DNA of 64,000 nt, from assembly GCA_947500525.1 (NCBI GenBank), contig CANMSH010000003.1, forward strand, positions 62,001 through 126,000, in the 5' to 3' direction. Source of the DNA: an uncultured Flavobacteriaceae bacterium. Lineage in GTDB: Bacteria; Bacteroidota; Bacteroidia; Flavobacteriales; Flavobacteriaceae. The notes under the pieces were generated by a model. It searched no databases. It had not been told where the DNA came from and saw only the letters and a program-made list of their open reading frames with translations. The position numbers were made by a program, and so were the translations under genes. Below are positions 28,417 through 38,504 of the stretch, in pieces; positions within the stretch are counted from its first letter, which is position 1, and each line of letters begins with the position of its first letter.

Positions 28417-30186
28417 TTAAATTTGAGTTAGTTGTACAATTCCACAAGCAGGCACCTCAATATCAATTAATTCTTTCAGAATTAATTCATTTTGGCTCAC
28501 ACGATTGCCTTTGCAATCATATACTTTGCATTGATATCTACCCATATTTTTAGCCACTTTTATAATCATACTAGTGGCTAATTGAGCATTTAAAATATCA
28601 ATGTTTTTATGTGCTTGTTCCAAATGTACTATATATTCGTCATACAATCCAACTATAAGGCTATCATTTTTAGAGACTTGCTGAATCGGATAATTCGCTA
28701 AGGGTTTGCTCGGAATAAACTGTCCGTTTATAAAGGTATCTTTATGCTCATTCCAATATGATGTATAAAAAGAAACCATTTCTAAATGATCTTTAGGTAA
28801 TTGATGGAGTTTAACAGAAATTTGAGGAACACCAAACATGGTATTCACCATTTGCAGTGCAGCTATTTCCACTTTTTCTTTCATATGCCAGGTAATCATA
28901 TCAGAATGCACCGCAGTTTCACCCGCCAACATCCTAATATCTGTAATTCTAACTCTATTCATCGTGGCATCTCCTGGACAATCAAATGCGCGAAACATAT
29001 TACCATATTTACGCATAGCCGGTCCTGTATATTTTTGCCTGAATTCTATAAAAACATCAGGGTTTATTTCACGTAAAGCATTAATAACATCAGTCATTAA
29101 ACGATCAACAGCTTCGTTAATAGAAGCATAATCTCTACCTTCGATGGCACCAAGAACAGTGTCTGGATACAGTCTAAAATCATCAATAAAGTCTAGTTTG
29201 AATCCATCTAAATCCCATGTTGAAGCGGCTCTTTTATATATCGTTATCAGATATGCCCGTACCTCTGGAAATCTAGGATCAAAAACAGGTGCCCAGCGAT
29301 GATTTTCGGTTAAGAATTTACCTTTAAATCGTTGATATGCTTTTGATTTCTTACCACAAAATGGCACAGAATACCAAAAACCAACTTTCAACCCAATTTC
29401 TTGTATACTACTTATAAACTCTTTAGGATTGGTAAGTCGCTCTGGAAGCCAATCACCCGTATAATCATAACCTCTGTTCGAATCATTAGTTTGCCAACCA
29501 TCATCAATAATGATGGCTTCATAACCCAACTTCTTGGCTAACTTACATTCTTTGATTAGCTCTTTAGCATTTAATTCTTGATGAAATTGATACCAAGTAG
29601 AATATAAAGGAACTTTGGCTATTTCAGGAACGTATGCTGGTTTTAAACTATCAAAAGTTTCCCACCAAACAGAAGTTTCATTTAATGCTGAAGAGAAATG
29701 TTTTTTACCCGTATCAATTCTTAACTGAATTTTAAATTCTTTCAGTTTTAATTTTCTTTCTTTAAAAAGTGTAACATGACAATAAAAACAATTATTCTCT
29801 TCACGAATTCTCGCATTTAATTCTAATTTATTTATCGCATTAGAACAAGCAAATGTCAATACATTGTTATCGTCATGAGAGAAAAGCGAAATGACAGGCG
29901 CATCAATTGAAATTCTAGACTCCATATGTTCTAATTCCCAATCTGCCTGTATACGTTTAGAAAAATCGGTGGTAGGCTTCCACACACCTTTAATATTATG
30001 CGCCGGAATCTTCCACTGCAAGGTAATAGGTTGTACTTCCATATACGCATCGGCAGTTAACCGAAAATCATAAATTTTAATCTCGTCTTCGTCAAGAACC
30101 TTTTTTAAAACGGCATCCATATTGGCTGGCACACCTGTTATTAATATTTCATTCAACTCCTGCACTATTGTAGTATCTATCATCAT
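28417..30186 (-). CDS. Cytoplasmic GH36 alpha-galactosidase
   Basis: 589 residues with no signal peptide. A beta-sandwich occupies residues ~1-190, then a TIM barrel: YEAIIIDDGWQTND, GFWYSVPFCG, nucleophile D332 in GFKLDFIDDF, and the acid/base region at D402/D406 (MFRAFDCPGDATMNRVRI); a C-terminal beta domain follows. The motifs fit GH36/GH-D clan alpha-galactosidases. The start could be either of the two first Met codons. It lies 1 bp after the FG-GAP lipoprotein gene and 6 bp before the symporter. Cytoplasmic location means a small imported substrate. With glycerol kinase/GlpD in the same operon, 2-O-alpha-galactosyl-glycerol (floridoside) or isofloridoside is the leading candidate; raffinose-type sugars are the alternative. 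Confidence 0.85.
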   Translation of the reverse strand: MMIDTTIVQELNEILITGVPANMDAVLKKVLDEDEIKIYDFRLTADAYMEVQPITLQWKIPAHNIKGVWKPTTDFSKRIQADWELEHMESRISIDAPVISLFSHDDNNVLTFACSNAINKLELNARIREENNCFYCHVTLFKERKLKLKEFKIQLRIDTGKKHFSSALNETSVWWETFDSLKPAYVPEIAKVPLYSTWYQFHQELNAKELIKECKLAKKLGYEAIIIDDGWQTNDSNRGYDYTGDWLPERLTNPKEFISSIQEIGLKVGFWYSVPFCGKKSKAYQRFKGKFLTENHRWAPVFDPRFPEVRAYLITIYKRAASTWDLDGFKLDFIDDFRLYPDTVLGAIEGRDYASINEAVDRLMTDVINALREINPDVFIEFRQKYTGPAMRKYGNMFRAFDCPGDATMNRVRITDIRMLAGETAVHSDMITWHMKEKVEIAALQMVNTMFGVPQISVKLHQLPKDHLEMVSFYTSYWNEHKDTFINGQFIPSKPLANYPIQQVSKNDSLIVGLYDEYIVHLEQAHKNIDILNAQLATSMIIKVAKNMGRYQCKVYDCKGNRVSQNELILKELIDIEVPACGIVQLTQI

Positions 30187-30187
30187 C

Positions 30188-33100
30188 TTAGTTTTTATTG
30201 ATGCTAAACATCATTACCGTATCATTATTCTGGCTTACAAGCACTTTTTTTTCATTATACATAGTCGTAATTTCAATTATATGATGTGATTGCCCAGGCA
30301 CATAAAAACCTGATTCTTTACTTGGTATCACCTCAAAACCGCCTTCACTTCCTTTCAAATAAACACCCATGAGGGCATCATATTTTCCGTAGTTTGTTTC
30401 AGCAGTAAAATCGTTACCAACTAGCAACACATCTAAATAACCATCATCATTTATATCTTTTACTAACATATCATTTATTGGAGCAACTTGACACGCATCA
30501 GGCAGTGCAACCACTTTAAAAATTCCATTTCCCATATTTTCAATATAACTGCTTGCAAATGTATCCGCTTTAAGTGTACTTTCCTTTAGGTTCGTTATAT
30601 TTAATAAATCTATAAAATTAACTTTCGAAAAAGATGCGTATGTCAAATATGTATCTTTCAACTTTACTATTTGCTTCATGATATCATCTCGAGTATGTAC
30701 GGGTAATAGCTCGTATCCATTTTTTGTCTTAAAATATTGAGCGAGTACCGGATCTAAGCTTCCATTGTTATCAAAATCTTTAGAATAGACATACACTGGT
30801 TTTTTCTCTTTCGGCAAAACAAAACCATTTAACCCTTGGTTACCTACGATAAAGTCAATATCGCCATCATTATCAAAATCTCCTGCTTCAATAGAATTCC
30901 ACCAACCCGAAACTGCTATGTCTTCACTCTTTCGATTGATCCAACGAGATTTCATTTTCTTTAATTTCCCCCGATTATTTTTATAAATTGTAATTGGCAT
31001 CCATTCACCTACTATTATAAGGTCGTCCCAATCATCACCATCAATGTCTATCCAAAGTGCGTCGGTAATCATACCAATTTCTAATAATTCATCATTTTCA
31101 AGTGCTTTAAACGCACCTGCATTATTTTGTAATAATTGACTTTTGGGTGCTGTTGGGTATTTTCCTTTTACTATTCTGCTTCCAACGAAAAAATCGATAT
31201 CACCATCTTTATCAAAATCACTTGGTTTTATACAGGCAGCCGTTTCAAACACTTTAGGTAGCGCGTTTACGGCTAAGGAAAAACTACCAGATCCATTATT
31301 TAAATAGAGTTGATCTTGATAAACTGATGCCCCTAATTTAAATTCTGTACCGCCGTTTGCAACATACAAATCCAAGTCCTTATCATTATCAATATCGATG
31401 AAGACAGCAGCTGTATTTTCAGGGGCAGCTTCTAATTTTTGTCGAATCTCATAGATTCCATCTTTGTTTTGACCTAAAATTAAGCCTGGTGCATCTTTGC
31501 TTCCGCCAAAAAACAGTTCATCCCCTGGTTTGCCATCAACGTTCGCCGCCGTGATACATGGACCAAATTTATTATACTGACGCATCAGTAAATGTTGAAA
31601 TACATAATCATGCCCTCCGTTCTCTTGATGTTTTATCGAAATAGTAGCACTATCTTGAGTAAAGATTTTTGTAGGTAAAATTTCAGAATAACGTTTTAAA
31701 TGCTGTATTGATTCACTATCTACAATTAGCACCTGATTTTTTGCTACCTCATAAAGTTTAGAAATACTGGTATCGGGCCAAGCGATTTCTATCGAATCTA
31801 CTCGCTCAGATTTCAATCCAAAATGTAAAATAGGTTCAACAGATGATAAATATCCTCGTACTACAGATTGATATTGCTGCTGCTGTTCTCCATCTTCCCA
31901 AATAGTGACTTTTGCACCAATGGCCTTTACGTTTTTTCGCGCTCCTTTTAATTTAATTCTTAAATAGTTCGCGTTACTCCTATGCCTTGTTTGATTCTCT
32001 ATTATTGAACCTCTGTCATTTATATTATTTACAATAATATCTAAATCGCCATCATTATCTAAATCTGCATAAACAGCACCATTTGAAAATGACTGATTTT
32101 CAGATATCCAGGTATTCGATACATTCTCAAAATGGGAACGCTCAGTATTTTCATAAAAAAAGTTATTCAACTTAACTCCTTTAACGTTTTGAAGATTTTT
32201 CTTCACGGCTGTATTACGCGTCTCGTCAGTGCCAAAAATACTGCTATTGTTCGAATAGCTTACAAAATCTAAATCCGTAATATCCTTTACATACCCATTT
32301 GTTATATAAATATCTTTATCTCCATCATTGTCGAAATCCGCCATCAAAGGAGCCCAACTCCAATCGGTACTGGCGATGCCAGACATATAACTCACCTCAC
32401 TGGTTTTTAAAGGTTTCGCATCGATAAAACCATTATTTAGTTGAAGTGTATTGCGAATATATTGCGATGCATAATTATTCCTTTGCGACAACAAATATTT
32501 GTCATAATTTGTGGTACCTAACATCGATTTTTGGCGTGTATAATCTTGAGGTAGCATGTCTAAAACTAATACATCAGGTAGGGCATCATTATTTATATCG
32601 GCAACATCCACACCCATTGCATTAAATGTTTGATGAGGCATCCATTGCTGACTCATTTCTATAAAACCAAGATGTCTTTTTAGCACACTATCAACCCCCT
32701 GATTTATGTAAAGAAGATCATCAGTGATAAAATCATTTGATATATATACATCCGGTAAACCATCATCATTAAAGTCGTTTAATGCTATTCCTAATCCAAA
32801 TCCACGATGCGTAATACCGAGATCCTGGGATACATCCGTGAATATAGGGTGGTCAATGCCTTCAACGGTATCATTGCGCAATAGCGCATCTTGAATATGA
32901 ATTGGCTGATACTTTTTCGGAATCAGGGCATTCTTAGACCGTGTGCTTTCACCATTATGAACAATATATGCATCTAAATCTCCGTCAAGATCATAATCAA
33001 AAAAAAGTGTTTGCTGAGCGTATAAGCCATCATCTAAATTGTAGGAAGCCGCTTGCTCTTCGAATTGTGGAATACCATCATTATTTATCCCTTTATTTAT

Positions 33101-33532
33101 GAATAGCAAATTATTACAGTCATTGTTGCAATTAAAGCCTCCAACACTTAAGTAAATGTCTTCCAATTGATCATTATTTATATCTACTACCGACACTCCC
33201 GTCACCCATGTATTTGTTTCAAAACTAGATTTTTTACTAATATCTTCGAAGGTAAAATTCCCTCTATTTAGGTAAATTTTTGATGAAACTTGATTACCTG
33301 TAAAAACAATATCTTGCAAACCGTCATTATTGAAATCACCGATACCAACACCTCCCCCATTATAGGAATATTGAAATTCTATGACATTAATAGAATCATT
33401 TTCGATTATAGTATTGGAAAATGTGACTCCCGAATCTCTTGAATCAACATATCTAAAAATCGCGCTTTCATTTTTAGTGCAAGAAGCTAGAAAAAGAAGA
33501 CATATAATATATAGGGTACATTGATTTGACAT
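30188..33532 (-). CDS. FG-GAP/VCBS-repeat lipoprotein with ASPIC/UnbV domain
   Basis: 1114 residues. Lipoprotein signal with lipobox LLFLASC. Many FG-GAP-type Ca2+-binding repeats (GIGDFNNDGLQDIVFTGN, DYDLDGDLDAYIVHNG, ADFDNDGDKDIYITNG, DFDNDGDIDFIVGNQ) form two propeller-like blocks. Between them at ~residues 530-610 is an ASPIC/UnbV segment (GAKVTIWEDGEQQQQYQSVV, SIEIAWPDTSISKLYEV). Such proteins often accompany SusC/SusD pairs in Bacteroidota and are expected on the cell surface; their exact role (ligand capture or scaffolding) is not settled. It lies after the SusD terminator and 1 bp before GH36. Confidence 0.8.
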   Translation of the reverse strand: MSNQCTLYIICLLFLASCTKNESAIFRYVDSRDSGVTFSNTIIENDSINVIEFQYSYNGGGVGIGDFNNDGLQDIVFTGNQVSSKIYLNRGNFTFEDISKKSSFETNTWVTGVSVVDINNDQLEDIYLSVGGFNCNNDCNNLLFINKGINNDGIPQFEEQAASYNLDDGLYAQQTLFFDYDLDGDLDAYIVHNGESTRSKNALIPKKYQPIHIQDALLRNDTVEGIDHPIFTDVSQDLGITHRGFGLGIALNDFNDDGLPDVYISNDFITDDLLYINQGVDSVLKRHLGFIEMSQQWMPHQTFNAMGVDVADINNDALPDVLVLDMLPQDYTRQKSMLGTTNYDKYLLSQRNNYASQYIRNTLQLNNGFIDAKPLKTSEVSYMSGIASTDWSWAPLMADFDNDGDKDIYITNGYVKDITDLDFVSYSNNSSIFGTDETRNTAVKKNLQNVKGVKLNNFFYENTERSHFENVSNTWISENQSFSNGAVYADLDNDGDLDIIVNNINDRGSIIENQTRHRSNANYLRIKLKGARKNVKAIGAKVTIWEDGEQQQQYQSVVRGYLSSVEPILHFGLKSERVDSIEIAWPDTSISKLYEVAKNQVLIVDSESIQHLKRYSEILPTKIFTQDSATISIKHQENGGHDYVFQHLLMRQYNKFGPCITAANVDGKPGDELFFGGSKDAPGLILGQNKDGIYEIRQKLEAAPENTAAVFIDIDNDKDLDLYVANGGTEFKLGASVYQDQLYLNNGSGSFSLAVNALPKVFETAACIKPSDFDKDGDIDFFVGSRIVKGKYPTAPKSQLLQNNAGAFKALENDELLEIGMITDALWIDIDGDDWDDLIIVGEWMPITIYKNNRGKLKKMKSRWINRKSEDIAVSGWWNSIEAGDFDNDGDIDFIVGNQGLNGFVLPKEKKPVYVYSKDFDNNGSLDPVLAQYFKTKNGYELLPVHTRDDIMKQIVKLKDTYLTYASFSKVNFIDLLNITNLKESTLKADTFASSYIENMGNGIFKVVALPDACQVAPINDMLVKDINDDGYLDVLLVGNDFTAETNYGKYDALMGVYLKGSEGGFEVIPSKESGFYVPGQSHHIIEITTMYNEKKVLVSQNNDTVMMFSINKN

Positions 33533-33562
33533 GAAATAATCATAAATAATTTAAAAACGATG

Positions 33563-33595
33563 AAAAAAACCAAGTGGCCTTTTACAACCACTTGG
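33563..33595 (-). terminator. Intrinsic terminator inside the operon, after SusD
   Basis: Stem CCAAGTGG/CCACTTGG (33588-33595 and 33570-33577), 10-nt loop, followed in the minus direction by seven T. It lies between susD and the FG-GAP gene and should make susC/susD more abundant than the downstream enzymes by partial read-through, a common arrangement in Sus-type operons. Confidence 0.8.
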
Positions 33596-33633
33596 CTCCT
33601 AATTTAAACATATGAAAACAAAGTTAACTCAAA

Positions 33634-35190
33634 TTAATAACCAGAATTTTGCTGCAAATTAGAATTTGCATCAATTTCTGGTTGTGGTATCCAAACCAAT
33701 TCATGTTTACCTGATACAAAAACGCCTCCATTACTCAATGACTTAGGATGTGTTCCATGTAAAGAATTTGCTCCCAAATAATCATCCGCTAATCCCCATC
33801 TCACCAAGTCAAAAAATCGATGTGATTCTCCAACTAATTCTAAGGTACGTTCTTCAATGATTGCGGTTCTCATTTGATCTTGAGACAAGCCACTGTATGT
33901 GCTTATTCCAGCTCGAGTTCTTACTAAATTTATATTACCTTCGGCTTCTCCAGTCTTACCTTGTTCGTTCAACGCTTCGGCCAACATCAACAACACATCA
34001 GAATATCTAATTAATCTCCAGTTATTACCTGTATCAATACCACTTGCCGGGACATCAGCTCTCACACCATTATCCATTCCCGAATATTTCTTGGTAAAAA
34101 TAGGCTCTACTCCTTCTGCTGCTGCAACACTTATCTCTCCGGCAAAATCTGTTAAGAAAGGAACTCCGCCGTATCCAGTAGCTCCAGGATAATCATAAGC
34201 AATACTCTCATTACGTCTTACAACATCTCCATTAGCTTCAAAAAGATCTTTTACCCATGGGTTCATATAGTGCCCTTGATCTAAAGAATGCTCTGGTGGT
34301 GAATAATCAATTACATAATTTGCTAAAGTTCCAGAACCAGAAACATCCACACCCCATACCCAGTTTTCCGGATCGCCCTTATATTGAATTTCGAAAACTG
34401 ATTCTACATTATTTTCATTATTGATTCCAAAATTATCACCGTATTGTGCTGCGGGAAGTAATGAGTAGCCCATAGTTGTCACTGCTTTGAAATCTGTCTC
34501 GGCGTCTGCCCAATTTTTCAAATACAAATGAGTTTTACCTCTAAACGCTGTCGCAGAACCTTTTGTAGGCCTTCCTAAATCACCACTACCCCAAGAAGAT
34601 GGCAGTCTATTTGCTGCTTCAGTAAAATCTGCAATTGATTGCGCCCACAACTCTGTTTGCGTCGCCGCGGATGGAAATAAATTATCAGGGGCTGATTCTA
34701 AAACCAACGGCGTATTACCGTATAGAGCCGCCAAATACCAATAGGCAAAACCTCTACAGAAATAAGCCTGGCCTAAAAATCCATCCCGCTCAGTTTGGCT
34801 TGCAACATTTGTTTCATCTACATTTTCTAAAATCAAATTGGCCCTGAGAATTACTTTATATAATTCTTGATAAGGTTCTAAGGCCCATCTAGCGGTTCCA
34901 GGCCCTCCCTGAAAAGTAGACATGGCCGTATTTGTATCGAATGGGCGAATATTAAACTCATCTGATCGTAATATGGCACCAGTGTGTACAATTCGTCCCC
35001 AAAAAAATGTATTAGCGATTGGATGAAACATACCATTCACCGCTAATTTAGCATCATCGGCATCTTGCCAAAATGATTCTGAACCAATCGAATTTGGATT
35101 TACCTGGTTCAGAAAACTCTCACTACAACTTACTGTAAAAAGCAATAAGATTGCAACTAAATAGTTTGTAATTCTTAAATTAGTTTTCAT
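33634..35190 (-). CDS. SusD/RagB-family outer-membrane lipoprotein (galactosyl-glycerol locus)
   Basis: Starting at ATG 35190 gives MKTNLRITNYLVAILLLFTV followed by the lipobox VSCSESF; a longer in-frame start at 35271 would overlap the SusC gene and bury the signal peptide, so I reject it. About 518 residues with SusD features: SESFLNQVNPNSI near the N-terminus, TPR-like helices (YFCRGFAYWYLAALYGNTPLV), and a C-terminal segment RYSDVLLMLAEALNEQGKT ... EERTLELVGESHRFFDLVRWG. It binds substrate at the surface as lid of the SusC channel, whose gene ends 22 bp upstream. Ligand inferred from the operon. Confidence 0.9.
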   Translation of the reverse strand: MKTNLRITNYLVAILLLFTVSCSESFLNQVNPNSIGSESFWQDADDAKLAVNGMFHPIANTFFWGRIVHTGAILRSDEFNIRPFDTNTAMSTFQGGPGTARWALEPYQELYKVILRANLILENVDETNVASQTERDGFLGQAYFCRGFAYWYLAALYGNTPLVLESAPDNLFPSAATQTELWAQSIADFTEAANRLPSSWGSGDLGRPTKGSATAFRGKTHLYLKNWADAETDFKAVTTMGYSLLPAAQYGDNFGINNENNVESVFEIQYKGDPENWVWGVDVSGSGTLANYVIDYSPPEHSLDQGHYMNPWVKDLFEANGDVVRRNESIAYDYPGATGYGGVPFLTDFAGEISVAAAEGVEPIFTKKYSGMDNGVRADVPASGIDTGNNWRLIRYSDVLLMLAEALNEQGKTGEAEGNINLVRTRAGISTYSGLSQDQMRTAIIEERTLELVGESHRFFDLVRWGLADDYLGANSLHGTHPKSLSNGGVFVSGKHELVWIPQPEIDANSNLQQNSGY

Positions 35191-35212
35191 AATCTTTATT
35201 AAATTTATTTTA

Positions 35213-38200
35213 TTAAAAGCCCAATTGTAATCCCACAGTGAATGTTCTGGCATTAGGATATGCCCTTGCATCTATACCCCGACCTAATATTGGATTTAAG
35301 CCGCGAGGTGAACGTCCTCCTGATGTGGAAGCTACATCAGGGTCATACCCTGTATAATCAGTTATTACAAAGAGGTTCTGAGCGTTTAAATATACTCTAG
35401 CTGAACCAATCCAATCTACAGCTAATTTCTCATTAAATGTATAACCAATTTCAACAGTTTTTAATCTTAAATACGAACCGTCCTCAACAAAATAGGTCGA
35501 TGCTGCTCTATTACCGCCTGCGTCACTCGTAGTTGCTCTTGGCACATCCGTAATCGTATTCGTTGGTGTCCAAGCCCTTAATACATCTACTAATTTATTA
35601 TCATCAGACCAGAACGTATTAAAAAATTTGTTCTGATTCCAAATTTCATTACCCTGTACCCCTTGGAAAAATAAACTAAAATCTAAGTTTTTATAATTAC
35701 CAGCGAAGTTAATACCGTAGGTAAAATCGGGAGTTGGATCTCCAATAACAGATTGATCGTCTACAGTTACCATTCCATCTCCATTTATATCAGCTCTTTG
35801 GAAATCTCCAGGTTGCACTAAGGATCTTCTTACAGGGTCATTGGCAGTATTTGGATCATTATCGATCGATGCTTGATCAGGATATACTCCTAAAATTGTG
35901 TATCCAAAAAATACCCCAAGCGGTTGCCCTTCAATAAAACGGTTTACCGTTCTACCATCTTCATCTACTCCGGGACCAATAATAGGATTTGGCAATGAGG
36001 TCAACTCATTCTTTACTGTAGCCAAATTGAATCCTACACTATAATTAAAGTTTTCACTTGGAGAGTCGGTATAGTTCAAACCTAATTCAAACCCTCTGTT
36101 GTTTATGTTACCTGCATTTTGAATTACTGGTAAACTTGTACCACTAGAAGAAGGTATGCTTACGGCCACTAAAACATCTTCAACATCTTTGTTAAAATAG
36201 TCAGCAGTCAATGACAATTTATTATTTAATAGGGTCGCGTCAATACCTACGTTTAGGGTTTTAGAAACTTCCCATTTAATATCTTCATCTACTAACTGTG
36301 TTAAGGCATATCCGAAAGCAAAATCTTGTTGCTCACCAAAGGCAGTATTCGATGTTAGCCCAAATACCGATTGATAGGCATAGTCAGCAATATTTTGAGA
36401 TCCTAATTCACCATAACCAGCTCGTACTTTTAAAGTGTTTACGACTCCATCTTCATTCCAAAAGTCCTCATTACTCACCCTCCAACCTACTGAAAACGAA
36501 GGAAAATATCCTACACGATTTCCATCTCTAAATTTAGAAGAAGCATCTCTACGCATAGATGCCGTTAACAAGTACTTATCATCATATTTATAATTGATAT
36601 TTCCAAAATAAGATAGCAATCCACTTACTGTGCGTTGACCTCCAGTTGCCACTACATTAGAAGCATCAGCGGCCCCAACATTTCTGATATCATTCGAAGG
36701 CAATCCGTTAACCGTCGTAGATAAAGCATTACCATCGATATCTTGTCTTGAAACACCTATAAGAGCTTGTATATTACTCTTTCCAAACGACTTTTTATAT
36801 GTCAAAGTTCCATCCATGATGGTTGAAAGCGTTTCTGAACGTGTTTCTGTTAAATCGTTTAATTCATTTAAATTATTGAGTGCATCAGAATTACTCATGA
36901 AATATGTCGGGCGAAATAGTGTATAATATTGATTGACATAATCGACCCCTACATTTACTTTCCCTGTGAGCCCTTCAACAATTTCATAGCTTGCGCTTAA
37001 ACTTCCCAATACGTTTCTTGACGTTAATAGGTTATCTTCTAAAGTTGCCAATGCGAATTTGTTAATCCCTCCAAAATTGTGAATACTAAATTCGGGTGCT
37101 TCAAAACCACCCTCATTTTCTGGTACGTTTCGTCTCAAAATAGGAGCTGTAGAACCTTCAAAACCAAACCAATCATTTGTTTGCAACTTGGTTTGTGCCA
37201 ACGATAACGATTCTTCAATCTTTACTTTGCCCACGTTGAATTTACTATTCAAACGCACATTAATTTTTTCGAATCCAGATCCGACAAGAATACCATCTTG
37301 TTTAAAGTAATTCGAGGAGAATAAATAAGAAGAACTCTCTCCACCACCTGAAACTGAAAATCCATAATCTTCTACAGAACCATTATTTAAAGAAAGGTCT
37401 TGCCAATCCGTACTAACACCTGTACTAGGAAATACGAATCCTGTACCATCATTTTGTTCTAGCTGATTTCTATATTGTTCGAATTGTGGTCCGTTCAAAT
37501 AATCTAGGAGTCTGCTTGGCGTATCTACTCCTGCTCTTATATCTAGTGTCACTTTTGGAGACGTATCTGTGGTACCTCTATCTGTTGTAACAATTACTAC
37601 TCCATTTGCTGCTCTGGAACCATAGATTGCGGCCGAAGCTGCGTCTTTAAGAACTTGAATATTTTTAAAATCTTTCGAATTCAAATAATACAAATCGTTT
37701 ACAATCATTCCATCGACTACGTATAAGGGAAATGAGTTTGTGAGTGAACTAATTCCTCTAATGAATACATTTGCTGGACCTCCGGGTTGCCCACCAAAAC
37801 TTTCAACCTGCACACCGGTAATTTTACCTTGTAAAGCAATTGTGGGGTTACTTGCAACAACTTGCTTTATGGCTGCTCCTTTTATTGATGATACCGCTCC
37901 AGTAATATCTCGTTTATTTTGTGAACCATAACCTACCACTACCACCTCATCTAAAGCCTGTGAATCACCATCTAAGGTAACATTGATAGTCGTTTGACCA
38001 TTTAAAGGTACTTCCTTTGTGATATAGCCAACAAAACTAAAGACTAAAGTGGCATTCGCATCCACGTTATTCAAGACATAATTACCATCAAAATCGGTAC
38101 TTGTACCGTTATCTGTTCCTTTTACAACTACATTTACCCCTGGTAAAGGGCCACTCACTTCTGATACTGTACCAGAAACGGTTACCGTTTGGGCAGAAAT

Positions 38201-38260
38201 ACTGTTACTAACCAGTATTATTGCAAAAACGATAAGTTGTTTACATACTTTTTTTAGCAT
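35213..38260 (-). CDS. SusC/RagA-family TonB-dependent transporter (galactosyl-glycerol locus)
   Basis: 1015 residues. Signal peptide (MLKKVCKQLIVFAIILVSNS), then a CarboxypepD_reg-like domain (VTVSGTVSEVSGPLPGVNVV), a TonB-box region (EVVVVGYGSQNKRDITGAVS), a plug with the conserved YVVDGMIVND and GSRAANGVVIVTT, and a barrel to the C-terminal Phe (TFVGLQLGF-type end, here TFTVGLQLGF). It imports the locus substrate across the outer membrane with the SusD lid. First gene of the operon, with a good promoter at 38350-38380. Confidence 0.92.
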   Translation of the reverse strand: MLKKVCKQLIVFAIILVSNSISAQTVTVSGTVSEVSGPLPGVNVVVKGTDNGTSTDFDGNYVLNNVDANATLVFSFVGYITKEVPLNGQTTINVTLDGDSQALDEVVVVGYGSQNKRDITGAVSSIKGAAIKQVVASNPTIALQGKITGVQVESFGGQPGGPANVFIRGISSLTNSFPLYVVDGMIVNDLYYLNSKDFKNIQVLKDAASAAIYGSRAANGVVIVTTDRGTTDTSPKVTLDIRAGVDTPSRLLDYLNGPQFEQYRNQLEQNDGTGFVFPSTGVSTDWQDLSLNNGSVEDYGFSVSGGGESSSYLFSSNYFKQDGILVGSGFEKINVRLNSKFNVGKVKIEESLSLAQTKLQTNDWFGFEGSTAPILRRNVPENEGGFEAPEFSIHNFGGINKFALATLEDNLLTSRNVLGSLSASYEIVEGLTGKVNVGVDYVNQYYTLFRPTYFMSNSDALNNLNELNDLTETRSETLSTIMDGTLTYKKSFGKSNIQALIGVSRQDIDGNALSTTVNGLPSNDIRNVGAADASNVVATGGQRTVSGLLSYFGNINYKYDDKYLLTASMRRDASSKFRDGNRVGYFPSFSVGWRVSNEDFWNEDGVVNTLKVRAGYGELGSQNIADYAYQSVFGLTSNTAFGEQQDFAFGYALTQLVDEDIKWEVSKTLNVGIDATLLNNKLSLTADYFNKDVEDVLVAVSIPSSSGTSLPVIQNAGNINNRGFELGLNYTDSPSENFNYSVGFNLATVKNELTSLPNPIIGPGVDEDGRTVNRFIEGQPLGVFFGYTILGVYPDQASIDNDPNTANDPVRRSLVQPGDFQRADINGDGMVTVDDQSVIGDPTPDFTYGINFAGNYKNLDFSLFFQGVQGNEIWNQNKFFNTFWSDDNKLVDVLRAWTPTNTITDVPRATTSDAGGNRAASTYFVEDGSYLRLKTVEIGYTFNEKLAVDWIGSARVYLNAQNLFVITDYTGYDPDVASTSGGRSPRGLNPILGRGIDARAYPNARTFTVGLQLGF

Positions 38261-38320
38261 AAGATAAATAATTAAGTTGATTGTTTTAAATAGTTAGTGT
38301 TAGTTTAAAAAAGCTTAAAA

Positions 38321-38346
38321 TGTATGCTATGATACACTATGCTACA
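38321..38346 (-). promoter_or_regulatory. Candidate operator at the susC transcription start
   Basis: The sequence TGTATGCTATGATACA (38321-38336) has inverted TGTAT/ATACA arms, and TATGCTA repeats directly at 38323 and 38338 (15-bp period). It begins just downstream of the -7 element and would cover +1 of the susC transcript, an ideal repressor position. The adjacent GntR-type regulator is the obvious candidate binder. Confidence 0.4.
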
Positions 38347-38349
38347 AAG

Positions 38350-38380
38350 CAAAATTAAAACAAAAATTGAGATATCCAAA
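38350..38380 (-). promoter_or_regulatory. Promoter of the galactosyl-glycerol susC operon
   Basis: On the minus strand TTTG (38380-38377), exactly 19 nt, then TAATTTTG (38357-38350): a full match to the Bacteroidota TTTG-N19-TAnnTTTG promoter. The leader before the ATG at 38260 is about 80-85 nt. The remaining part of the 38261-38504 gap holds nothing else recognised. Confidence 0.7.
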
Positions 38381-38504
38381 AAATAAATGTAAAAATCACA
38401 CTTAATGAATAATATTGTATATAAAAAAATGTATTTCTTTCATTTTTAAGAAATGTAACTTAATATTTGTCGAGATCTTTTAAACTAATGCCCTAATCAA
38501 AAGA

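Noticed and set aside
35191-35271. Longer N-terminus for the SusD gene at 33634-35190
   Set aside because: It would overlap the end of susC by 59 bp and place 27 residues before a perfect lipoprotein signal peptide.
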